Source of the DNA: Kitasatospora papulosa
GTDB lineage: Bacteria; Actinomycetota; Actinomycetes; Streptomycetales; Streptomycetaceae
Direction: 5' to 3'
Assembly: GCF_000717245.1 (NCBI RefSeq)
Contig: NZ_JNYQ01000036.1
Coordinates: 1-6,315 of the forward strand
DNA length: 6,315 nucleotides
In this document: piece after piece, positions 1 through 4,386 of the stretch
Layout: every line of letters begins with the position of its first letter
Position numbering within the stretch: position 1 is the first letter of the stretch
Made by a program: the position numbers and the translations under genes
Notes under the pieces: generated by a model
Databases searched by the model: none
Told to the model about the DNA's origin: nothing
Seen by the model: only the letters and a program-made list of their open reading frames with translations

Positions 1-78
1 CTAACCCCCCGGCATCCGAAAGTGCTGTCCGGCTCGCCCGACGACGTCGATGAAACTGCCGGGCTACCGGTCCGATAG
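1..78 (+). CDS. Possible 3' end of a gene that starts outside the window
   Basis: Frame 1 is open from the first base to a TAG at 76-78 and gives 25 residues ending ETAGLPVR, with an acidic patch DDVDE. The main support is context: a perfect 17-bp inverted repeat begins 14 bases after the stop, as expected for a gene end followed by a terminator. Third codon positions are only moderately GC-rich. Another plus frame is open up to 51-53, and a short minus-strand frame is also open here. No family is recognisable from so few residues, so this is a weak call. Confidence 0.25.
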   Translation, partial: LTPRHPKVLSGSPDDVDETAGLPVR

Positions 79-91
79 CACCCGCACGGCA

Positions 92-132
92 CCCATTCAA
101 GGAATCCGTGCCGCTCGGATTCCTTGAATGGG
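92..132. terminator. Perfect 17-bp inverted repeat, probable bidirectional terminator
   Basis: Bases 92-108 and 116-132 are exact reverse complements around a 7-base loop (tgccgct). There is no T-tract on either side, which is usual for terminators in high-GC actinobacteria. It lies 14 bases after the possible stop at 76-78. The perfect arms and short spacer also resemble the crossover site of a tyrosine recombinase, but no recombinase gene is nearby. Confidence 0.6.
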
Positions 133-309
133 CCCGGCCCGGCGGCCAATGCTGGCGCCCTGAGAGCAAGGGGTTGCGCCGCTAGCCCCCGCCTCCCTCA
201 TCGTGCTGCCACCACCCCGCACCACCCGTCCGTCAACACCTCGCGAATCCACCCCCACACCCCGTCAGACCCCGCCCGACAGAGGGCCGGAACGGATTTT
301 CGCGAACGC

Positions 310-338
310 TTGAATGACCGACCACCGGTGCGGACTGT
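310..338 (+). promoter_or_regulatory. Candidate promoter for the 384-563 gene
   Basis: TTGAAT at 310-315 and GACTGT at 333-338 are separated by 17 bases. They resemble the -35 and -10 elements read by the main vegetative sigma factor of Streptomyces. Transcription would begin near 345, about 40 bases before the GTG start. The -10 match is imperfect. The rest of 133-309 shows no gene or clear signal. Confidence 0.35.
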
Positions 339-383
339 TGCCCCCGCGCTCAACCGGAGCGCCCCACAGAGAAGAGACATCCC

Positions 384-563
384 GTGCCCACCTCCGACCG
401 CCCCCTGCTCCTGCTGCTCCTGGTCCTCGTCGTCGGCCTGGTGCTCGGCGCACTGGCCTACCTCTCCTACGAACACCCGGCGCTCACCGAGCCGCTGACC
501 CTCGTCCTGGCCGGCGCGGCCGTCCTGGTGCCCTGCATCGCCCTGACCGTCACCCGGCGGTGA
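384..563 (+). CDS. Small two-helix membrane protein (59 aa), function unknown
   Basis: A GTG start gives 59 residues. After a short N-terminus (MPTSDR), residues 7-28 form a strongly hydrophobic helix rich in Leu and Val. A short polar hairpin (YEHPALTE, about 29-36) follows, then a second hydrophobic helix at about 37-56 and a basic end (TRR). This is a membrane hairpin with a basic cytoplasmic tail. Third positions are almost all G or C, which supports real coding. A purine-rich stretch at 366-376 (agagaagaga) could serve as a ribosome-binding site, though it is slightly distant. A promoter candidate lies upstream and a hairpin follows 28 bases after the stop, so it is probably a single-gene unit. 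I do not recognise a named family. Small hydrophobic proteins of this kind are common on Streptomyces plasmids, some involved in conjugative spread, but nothing here shows that role. Confidence 0.6.
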   Translation: MPTSDRPLLLLLLVLVVGLVLGALAYLSYEHPALTEPLTLVLAGAAVLVPCIALTVTRR

Positions 564-590
564 GCAGGATCCCGCGGTAAGCAGGGCGCG

Positions 591-627
591 GCCGTGGTGA
601 GCTTCCCCGCAGGAAACCCACCACGGC
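591..627 (+). terminator. Hairpin after the 59-aa gene
   Basis: GCCGTGGTG (591-599) pairs perfectly with CACCACGGC (619-627). Inside the loop, TTCC (603-606) can pair with GGAA (612-615), making an extended stem. It starts 28 bases after the stop of the 384-563 gene and is the likely terminator of that gene. There is no T-tract. Confidence 0.5.
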
Positions 628-752
628 AGGCCAGAGAGAACGCCACCACTCATCAGGGGAAGCCGCGCGGCCTCCCGGGCCTGCCTGGCGGACCGTCAGA
701 AGCTCGCGCAGTCCCCGACCAGGCGACGCGGCACCTGCTATAGCCCACGAAG

Positions 753-807
753 GGCCCCTGACGCTCCGCCAGGCGGCATTCGGAGGCCCCTGAAGCGTCA
801 GGGGCCT
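753..807. terminator. Nested, mutually exclusive hairpins downstream of the broken gene at 868-1063
   Basis: GGCCCCTGACGCT (753-765) is the exact reverse complement of 794-806. AGGCCCCTGA (784-793) is also the exact reverse complement of 798-807 around a 4-base loop. The two stems share their right arm, so only one can form at a time. CCGCCAGGCGG (766-776) adds a small palindrome inside the longer stem. For minus-strand transcription this lies 61 bases beyond the stop at 868. No gene is supported between 564 and 867; the stretch holds only this structure and the hairpin at 591-627. Confidence 0.5.
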
Positions 808-867
808 TCCGGAAGCTCCAGGTTTGAAGAGGGTGCCTGGGCTTGCCCCTCAGGGCGCCACAGGGGG

Positions 868-1063
868 TCAGGCGGTCTCGACGACCCAGTGGAGCCGGCC
901 CGGGGCGACGGGCTGCCCACTCGTAGTGGGCTCGTCTACTCGGCCTGTGCGCGCCGAGCTCGGTGATGAGCGCCGCGCCTTTCGGCAGCTGCTGATCGCT
1001 CCACCCGGTGGCGTCGAGGCGCTTTCCGTCCAGCGATCCGCCGATGAGAGCCGTGTACTCCAA
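868..1063 (-). pseudogene. Small gene broken by one extra base; paralogue of the gene at 3121-3312
   Basis: The minus strand from TTG (1063-1061) encodes MEYTALIGGSLDGKRLDAT, then continues to ...AHYEW. A stop codon (TGA) directly precedes the TTG, so the protein cannot start earlier. After YEW the frame runs on through the downstream hairpins with an unlikely composition. Removing one base from the C-run at 916-918 changes the reading to YEWQPVAPGRLHWVVETA and then TGA at 868-870. The result is a neat 64-residue protein with a Trp-containing acidic end. The second copy (start at 3312) shares LIG..LDG...DAT near the N-terminus and YEWQP later, which independently supports the repaired frame. 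No ribosome-binding site is visible before the TTG. Small proteins opening with a 'LIGGPLDG'-like motif are, to my recollection, common hypothetical proteins in Streptomyces; their function is unknown. It could also be a sequencing error or an unusual frameshifted gene. Confidence 0.6.
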
Positions 1064-1133
1064 TCAGAGGCGTGTGGTGCGGGTCGACTGGGTCTCGGTC
1101 TACTGGGTGGAGTGCTGTTGCGAGCAGTCCTGT

Positions 1134-2057
1134 TCAGCTCTCCTCGATGCTCTTTGCGGTCTTCTTCCTCGTCACGCGGACGACTAGGCGCCGTTTGATC
1201 TCGGCGGTCTCGTTCAGGCGGTCCAGATGGAGGAAGTGCACGTTGCGCATGTGCAGTGCGTCTGCCTCGAAGTCCGTTTCGTTGACGGGGCGTCGCTTCG
1301 TGGTGATCAGCCCGGCCGCCGCCAGTTCCCGTAGCCCTTTGCTCCGTGTGTCCTCGCTGAGGGCGAACCGGGTGTCTGCCTCTCGCGGGCTGAACCACAG
1401 TGCTCTCTCCTGCAGGCCGCCGTTCTCGGCCAGGAGGGCGAGGAACATCGCGATGCCTGCTCCGGAGAGGACCGCGATGTGGCCACGGGTCCAGAACGTC
1501 TGCGGGATCTGCAGATACCGGTGGACGACGGCTCCCAGACCAAGGAGGCCTTCCTCCTTCTCCTTCTTCGCGGCGGCCCCCGGCGCGATCCAAGGATCGC
1601 CGTTCCCGGTTTCGGATAGCACGGTCACCAGGTTCTGTCGGCCTGTCCTGGCGAGGCTGATGAAGTTGTTCTCCTCCAGCCACGCCTGGGCGTCACTGAT
1701 GCGCCTCGCGCCGGCGGTCTGGGGGTCCTTCAGGTCGAACAGGGTGGCCCAGGCCCCGTTCCTGATGGACAGCTCACGAGCCTGGTCGTCGCGCTGGACC
1801 CAGAGGTAGCTGAGATAGAGCTTGAGCCGCACCTGGCCGCCGCGGCCGCCGCCTCGAAGCATCCGGGCCAGGGGCGGAACTTCATCCCCGAGGGAGTTCC
1901 GCTCGACGAAGCTGTAGCGAACCTGCGCCCGCCGTCGCCCACTTCGCCCGGCGTTCTCGGCCATCCTCAGCGCCTGGGCGCTGGGCGCCGCCAGCGTCCG
2001 GCTCGCCGACTTGGTGGGCGGAGCTTCCGGTGCTTGCATCGGGTCACCCGCAGTCAT
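1134..2057 (-). CDS. Tandem winged-helix DNA-binding protein (307 aa), candidate plasmid replication or maintenance protein
   Basis: The N-terminal ~60 residues are polar, basic and probably disordered. Residues about 75-150 (LKLYLSYLWVQ to NLVTVL) read as a first winged-helix domain: helices followed by a strand-turn-strand. A charged linker (AAKKEKEEG, 162-170) leads to a second one at about 180-282. There, FALSEDTRSKGLRELAAAGL (231-250) looks like a helix-turn-helix with its recognition helix, followed by a wing (ITTKRRPV). The tail is strongly basic (RRLVVRVTRKKTAK). Two winged helices in tandem is the layout of many plasmid initiators of the Rep_3 class, but I see no motif that proves homology. 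A transcriptional regulator is equally possible. Similar proteins are, as far as I recall, widespread hypothetical proteins in Streptomyces. The ATG at 2057 has no ribosome-binding site, so translation may be leaderless or begin at the ATG at 2039-2037. The AT-rich island directly upstream fits an origin or promoter. Confidence 0.7.
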   Translation of the reverse strand: MTAGDPMQAPEAPPTKSASRTLAAPSAQALRMAENAGRSGRRRAQVRYSFVERNSLGDEVPPLARMLRGGGRGGQVRLKLYLSYLWVQRDDQARELSIRNGAWATLFDLKDPQTAGARRISDAQAWLEENNFISLARTGRQNLVTVLSETGNGDPWIAPGAAAKKEKEEGLLGLGAVVHRYLQIPQTFWTRGHIAVLSGAGIAMFLALLAENGGLQERALWFSPREADTRFALSEDTRSKGLRELAAAGLITTKRRPVNETDFEADALHMRNVHFLHLDRLNETAEIKRRLVVRVTRKKTAKSIEES

Positions 2058-2095
2058 AGTTAGTAGGAGAATTAGTTAGTTAATTAAGTACTGTA
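2056..2095. promoter_or_regulatory. AT-rich island at the start of the winged-helix gene; candidate promoter, operator or origin unwinding element
   Basis: About 70% of these 40 bases are A or T, in a region otherwise about 70% GC. TTAGT occurs three times (2060-2064, 2072-2076, 2076-2080). The palindromes TTAATTAA (2080-2087) and AGTACT (2087-2092) follow. On the minus strand, TACAGT and other TA-rich hexamers could act as -10 elements for the gene starting at 2057. AT-rich repeats beside a rep-like gene are typical of DNA unwinding elements. That role is inference. Confidence 0.4.
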
Positions 2096-2115
2096 GTGCC
2101 GGGCTCTGGAGCAGA

Positions 2116-2141
2116 ACTACCCCGGCGCTAGCGTAGGTAGT
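2116..2141. repeat. Inverted repeat upstream of the winged-helix gene, possible operator
   Basis: ACTACC (2116-2121) and GGTAGT (2136-2141) are exact inverted copies. Between them lies the palindrome CGCTAGCG (2126-2133), placed slightly off centre. It is 59 bases upstream of the 2057 start codon, where an autoregulatory or origin-binding site could lie. Confidence 0.35.
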
Positions 2142-2264
2142 AAACCGGCCTGGAAACGTGTTCGGCCGACGCTAGGGTGGTACCCCAACTGGGTGCAGGC
2201 AAGAAGGGACTTGGCAACGGCTATCACGCCGTGCTCTACTCGACTTCAGGACGAGCCGCGAGGC

Positions 2265-2404
2265 CGCAGGGAGAGGTCGTGTTCCTCAACCTCTGCAGCT
2301 TCAGGGGCTCGTCCAGGAGCAGGTGGTAGACCGCGAAAGTCGTCCGCTGGAGAACGGTTTCGATCGCGGGACGCAGGGTGAGGGCAGACGAGGTCGTGTT
2401 CCTC
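2265..2404. repeat. Two copies of a composite repeat (CGCAGGG plus a 15-mer)
   Basis: The 15-mer GAGGTCGTGTTCCTC occurs exactly at 2273-2287 and 2390-2404, 117 bases apart. Each is preceded by CGCAGGG (2265-2271 and 2372-2378), after gaps of 1 and 11 bases. Within each 15-mer, GAGG and CCTC can pair around the same 7-base loop (TCGTGTT). In the second copy the stem extends to ACGAGG/CCTCGT. The copies may be iteron-like binding sites or paired RNA stem-loops. No coding frame here looks real. Confidence 0.5.
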
Positions 2405-2428
2405 GTTCCTCCCTGCCACATGATCCGC

Positions 2429-2460
2429 ACGGAGGCCCGGGCAATCGCCTGGGCCTCCGT
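2429..2460. terminator. Very strong 14-bp hairpin in the gene-free stretch
   Basis: ACGGAGGCCC (2429-2438) pairs perfectly with GGGCCTCCGT (2451-2460). The stem continues inward through one G-T pair to C2442-G2447, leaving a 4-base loop (AATC). No gene end is adjacent. It may terminate an unannotated short RNA, block transcription between the flanking genes, or belong to an origin. Confidence 0.45.
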
Positions 2461-2507
2461 CGTACCTCGCTGATGGGCGTGCAGTCCCACCAACAACTGC
2501 TACCAGA

Positions 2508-2543
2508 ACGGCTCCAGACAAGCCTTCACCTGTCTGGAGCCGT
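2508..2543. terminator. Perfect 13-bp hairpin
   Basis: ACGGCTCCAGACA (2508-2520) is the exact reverse complement of 2531-2543, with a 10-base loop (agccttcacc). It lies 48 bases after the previous hairpin and 126 bases before the gene at 2669. The two hairpins may bracket a short RNA or jointly insulate the downstream gene. Together with the repeats and the AT-rich island, this is what I see in the gene-free 2058-2668. Confidence 0.5.
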
Positions 2544-2668
2544 CGCGCTGTTCCGTACCCGCTCCGCCTTCCCGGTCCATGCCGGGGTGCGGGGCGCTGC
2601 TGTTTGCCCACCGAACCCGAGCATCGGTGGCTCCGCCCGCGCCCGTCGTCCATTTCAGGGGGAATCGC

Positions 2669-2914
2669 ATGACCACCGTTCCGCAGAACCCGCCGCCTGC
2701 CGGCACGTCCGCTCCGGCCACTGCCCCGTGGGTGGTGGCCACTCTGTCCGTCCTCGCCGCCGTGGTGGGTGTCGCGCTGTGCGCCGGGGTCGCCGTTCTC
2801 GTATGGGTCCGCCCTGGAGCCATGGGCCCGTTGACTGCCGGCCTGAGCACGGCGGCCTTCCTCGTCGGCATGGGGGCCTTGCTCGTCGCGGTGCTTGTGG
2901 CCGCCCGCCGATAA
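2669..2914 (+). CDS. Small two-helix membrane protein (81 aa) with a proline-rich N-terminus
   Basis: The ATG at 2669 is chosen because AGGGGG (2657-2662) is a good ribosome-binding site 6 bases before it; an earlier in-frame ATG at 2579 has no such site. Residues 1-20 are rich in Pro, Thr and Ala (VPQNPPPAGTS), followed by two long hydrophobic helices at about 21-47 and 54-78. A short WVRPGAMGP turn joins them, and the protein ends ARR. The basic end suggests a cytoplasmic C-terminus; both ends would then be inside. Third positions are overwhelmingly G or C. A CCGATCC palindrome follows 58 bases after the stop. I do not recognise a named family. The gene stands alone, with no plus-strand neighbour close enough to form an operon. 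Confidence 0.6.
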   Translation: MTTVPQNPPPAGTSAPATAPWVVATLSVLAAVVGVALCAGVAVLVWVRPGAMGPLTAGLSTAAFLVGMGALLVAVLVAARR

Positions 2915-2972
2915 CCACGCACCCGAGGTGATTATGACTGCTGACGTGTAGACAGGACGGTTCTCGCGTCGG

Positions 2973-2987
2973 CCGATCCCGGATCGG
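2973..2987. terminator. Short palindrome after the 81-aa membrane protein gene
   Basis: CCGATCC (2973-2979) and GGATCGG (2981-2987) flank a single C. As RNA, a 6-bp stem with a 3-base loop is possible. It may be a weak terminator for the gene ending at 2914, and no better one is visible between them. Confidence 0.3.
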
Positions 2988-3037
2988 GGTCTGACCTGCC
3001 CGTCGTATGGGCTGGGGTGCCCCTCCCGGACGCCAAC

Positions 3038-3059
3038 CTAATGCACTGATTAGTGCGTT
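3038..3059. repeat. AT-rich inverted repeat, possible operator
   Basis: CTAAT (3038-3042) and ATTAG (3049-3053) are exact inverted copies around 6 bases. An overlapping hairpin pairs AATGCACT (3040-3047) with AGTGCGTT (3052-3059) through one G-T pair. The AT-rich palindrome stands out from its GC-rich surroundings and is followed by TTGACC (3058-3063), which resembles a -35 element. I found no matching -10. Confidence 0.3.
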
Positions 3060-3120
3060 GACCTGCATTGATCCGTTTGAACTGACGCCCTGTGGTCTGT
3101 CATCGTTGGCGTCTCAGCCG

Positions 3121-3312
3121 TCAGATAGTTAGGGGGTGTTGCTGGTCTGCTGCAGCATGTCCGGGTCGTGGGTTGCCACTCGTAGGGGACTCGGCCCGTT
3201 CCGTATACGCCCAGCAGTGCGACAAGGACCCCCCCCAGCAGCCACTGGACGCACAAGCAGTGGCGTCGATCAGCCGCCCGTCCAACGGTTCGCCGATCAG
3301 CCAGTACCCCAT
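3121..3312 (-). pseudogene. Small gene frame-broken at a run of eight C; paralogue of the gene at 868-1063
   Basis: The minus-strand ATG at 3312 is preceded by a purine-rich stretch (gcgagga) that could act as a ribosome-binding site. It encodes MGYWLIGEPLDGRLIDAT, then ACASSGCWGG, before the frame loses resemblance at a run of eight bases (C8 on the plus strand, 3229-3236). Adding one base there restores VLVALLGVYGTGRVPYEWQP. This matches the order LIG..LDG...DAT then YEWQP in the copy at 868-1063. The unshifted frame ends at 3121. The shifted frame runs on to about 3050 with a Cys-rich tail that does not resemble the other copy, so a second lesion is possible. The break may be genuine decay, slippage in a homopolymer giving phase variation, or a sequencing error. 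The function of the family is unknown. Confidence 0.55.
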
Positions 3313-3427
3313 GAGTCCTCGCTCGCGCTTCCGCGGCGGCCAGTTGCACCGCGGACTTGGGAGGTCGCACCGACTCCTCTGGGCCTTCCCGGTCCGAATG
3401 CCTTCTGTCACCCCGGTTTGTCGGGGA

Positions 3428-3478
3428 CGGGAGGACTTTTTCTCTCCCGCCCGCGGACCGGGTAGGGGGACTTTTTCT
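3428..3478 (+). promoter_or_regulatory. Leader with duplicated U-tracts before the 57-aa gene
   Basis: GGACTTTTTCT occurs exactly twice (3433-3443 and 3468-3478), 35 bases apart. The first copy lies largely in the loop of a perfect stem, CGGGAG (3428-3433) with CTCCCG (3444-3449). In RNA this would expose a U-rich loop about 85 bases before the start codon. It may be a regulatory leader or attenuator. The role is inferred only from the repeat and the pairing. Confidence 0.3.
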
Positions 3479-3529
3479 TCCGAACCGCCACCGCCCTACC
3501 CACGCACGCCCTCAACCCAGGAGATGCTC

Positions 3530-3703
3530 ATGGACTACCTCGCTGTGCTCGCCACCGTCGTACCGGTTGCGCTCATCATCGCTCTGCTCTGCGCCACAAT
3601 GGTCTGCATTACCGCCATCTGCCGCGCCCACCGTGGTGACGTCGTCGCGGTCCTGGGGGCGCTCCCCGGACTCGTTGCCGCCCTGCTCCGGCGAAAGCCG
3701 TGA
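3530..3703 (+). CDS. Small membrane protein (57 aa) with one helix and a basic amphipathic tail
   Basis: AGGAG (3519-3523) lies 6 bases before the ATG at 3530, which makes that the likely start rather than the in-frame ATG at 3524. Residues 4-31 are a long hydrophobic helix containing two of its three cysteines, and a third (C31) sits at its end. The polar stretch RAHRGD (32-37) follows, then an amphipathic or partly buried helix (VVAVLGALPGLVAALL) and the basic end RRKP. Third positions are GC-rich. Small proteins with a 'CRAHR' boundary after a membrane helix are, to my recollection, frequent hypothetical proteins in Streptomyces; no function is known to me. It converges with the gene at 3886-4131 and probably shares the terminator at 3845-3872. 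Confidence 0.6.
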   Translation: MDYLAVLATVVPVALIIALLCATMVCITAICRAHRGDVVAVLGALPGLVAALLRRKP

Positions 3704-3819
3704 CCGCCCCCGGCCAGGCCCCCGCCAGATCCTGTTCACACATCGGTTCGTGCAAGCGACACTTCCCTCCTCTACCTGGCTGCGCGGCTCCGGGCCGACA
3801 GCCAGGCGCCGGGTGCTGA

Positions 3820-3833
3820 CTACGTGCACGTAG
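3820..3833. repeat. Perfect 14-bp palindrome
   Basis: CTACGTGCACGTAG reads the same on both strands. It lies between two convergent genes, just before their shared terminator hairpin, so an operator role is less likely than at a promoter. AGGCGC (3804-3809) and GCGCCT (3833-3838) form a second, overlapping inverted pair around it. Confidence 0.35.
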
Positions 3834-3844
3834 CGCCTACCGAA

Positions 3845-3872
3845 GCCCCCGCGTCTCCAGGACGGCGGGGGC
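3845..3872. terminator. Shared terminator between convergent genes
   Basis: GCCCCCGC (3845-3852) pairs exactly with GCGGGGGC (3865-3872). Three more pairs (GTC with GAC) are possible past a one-base bulge. It lies 13 bases beyond the minus-strand stop at 3886 and 141 bases after the plus-strand stop at 3703, so it can end transcripts from both sides. Confidence 0.65.
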
Positions 3873-3885
3873 CACGCGCTGTGGG

Positions 3886-4131
3886 TTATGGGTGTGGTCG
3901 GGGTGGGATCTCGCGGCGGTCGTGGTGGCGTAGGCGGCGGTGTTCGCGATGGTTGGTCCACCAGGTGAGCCGGTCGGGGGAGTCCTGCGGAAAGAGCGTC
4001 TGTACCGATGTCGCGGCGAGAACCAGGACGAGGCAGATCACGACGCCCCACCAAGGCGCGCCGGCCATGACGGTGACGAGGCCGCAGACGGCGGTGACGG
4101 ATGCGGGTACGAGGTTCGAGGACCTGGCCAT
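3886..4131 (-). CDS. Small membrane protein (81 aa) with a conserved-looking 'FPQDSPDRLTWW' segment
   Basis: The ATG at 4131-4129 is preceded by GGGAGG, 8 bases upstream, a strong ribosome-binding site. Residues about 9-46 are hydrophobic and form two short membrane helices separated by a Gly-Ala-Pro-Trp-Trp turn. Next comes FPQDSPDRLTWWTNHREHRR (47-66) and a very basic, His- and Arg-rich tail (RRLRHHDRREIPPRPHP). The segment pairing 'FPQDS' with a Trp-rich basic stretch is familiar to me from many Streptomyces hypothetical membrane proteins; no function is established that I know of. The basic tail predicts a cytoplasmic C-terminus. An 18-codon frame ends just two bases before this start and overlaps its ribosome-binding site, so translation of the two is probably coupled. 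The terminator at 3845-3872 closes the unit. Confidence 0.7.
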   Translation of the reverse strand: MARSSNLVPASVTAVCGLVTVMAGAPWWGVVICLVLVLAATSVQTLFPQDSPDRLTWWTNHREHRRLRHHDRREIPPRPHP

Positions 4132-4133
4132 GG

Positions 4134-4190
4134 TCAGACCTCCCTTGCGGCGTGGCGGGCGGATCGCTTCTGTCGTGCGTTGTCGTTCAT
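4134..4190 (-). CDS. 18-aa basic peptide frame coupled to the downstream membrane protein gene
   Basis: The ATG at 4190-4188 is preceded by AGGAGG, 6 bases upstream, a perfect ribosome-binding site. The frame encodes MNDNARQKRSARHAAREV and ends with TGA at 4136-4134. Two bases separate that stop from the next ATG, and the frame covers the downstream ribosome-binding site. Such an arrangement lets ribosomes finishing the first frame start the second. The peptide is basic (five Arg and one Lys) and has no membrane segment. It may be a leader whose translation sets expression of the 81-residue protein, or a small protein in its own right. No regulatory codon run (for example a row of one amino acid) is visible. 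Confidence 0.5.
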   Translation of the reverse strand: MNDNARQKRSARHAAREV

Positions 4191-4345
4191 CGCAGGCCTC
4201 CTGGGCACCCTTCAGGGAAAGGGGTTTCGGTCAAGCCGAGGCCGGGCGGCAGCAAGCCGCTTCAACCAGGCTCTCAGCTTGGTGAGTTGGCTCTACAGTG
4301 ACCGCGGTGCCTGGTGGTGTGCGACTGCGCCAGCACATTAATTTT

Positions 4346-4363
4346 CGGTGCCGGCCGGCACCG
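4346..4363. promoter_or_regulatory. Perfect 18-bp palindrome upstream of the 473-aa gene, probable operator
   Basis: CGGTGCCGGCCGGCACCG is an exact palindrome lying 23 bases before the GTG at 4387. TAATTT at 4339-4344, directly before it, could be a -10 element. The hexamer at -35 spacing (GGTGTG) is poor. A dimeric regulator bound here would cover the start of transcription. The gene itself encodes a helix-turn-helix-like domain, so autoregulation is plausible. As RNA it could also fold into a hairpin in the leader. Confidence 0.5.
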
Positions 4364-4386
4364 GTCTTCGGTGAGGGGGAGCACAG

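Noticed and set aside
124..498. 124-codon plus-strand open frame
   Set aside because: It begins inside the inverted repeat at 92-132, has no ribosome-binding site, and overlaps the better-supported membrane protein gene at 384-563. Its composition is Pro/Arg/His-rich, typical of chance frames in GC-rich DNA.
1072..1809. 245-codon plus-strand open frame opposite the winged-helix gene
   Set aside because: It is antisense to a gene with much better amino-acid composition and recognisable domain layout. Ser/Arg-rich translation is the usual artefact of the opposite strand.
2246..2653. 135-codon minus-strand open frame in the gene-free stretch
   Set aside because: It runs through both strong hairpins and the duplicated 15-mer, lacks a ribosome-binding site, and has a low-complexity Gly/Arg/Pro composition.
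2323..2931. 202-codon plus-strand open frame
   Set aside because: It overlaps the 2669-2914 membrane protein gene in another frame and crosses two hairpins. The membrane gene has the ribosome-binding site and sensible codon use.
2935..2952. Five-codon frame (MTADV) with a GAGGTG ribosome-binding site just after the 2669-2914 gene
   Set aside because: It is too short to support, and no coupled gene follows on the same strand.
3512..4054. 180-codon minus-strand open frame covering the convergent gene ends
   Set aside because: It passes through the shared terminator and is antisense to the 57-residue gene. Its composition is Pro/Arg-rich.
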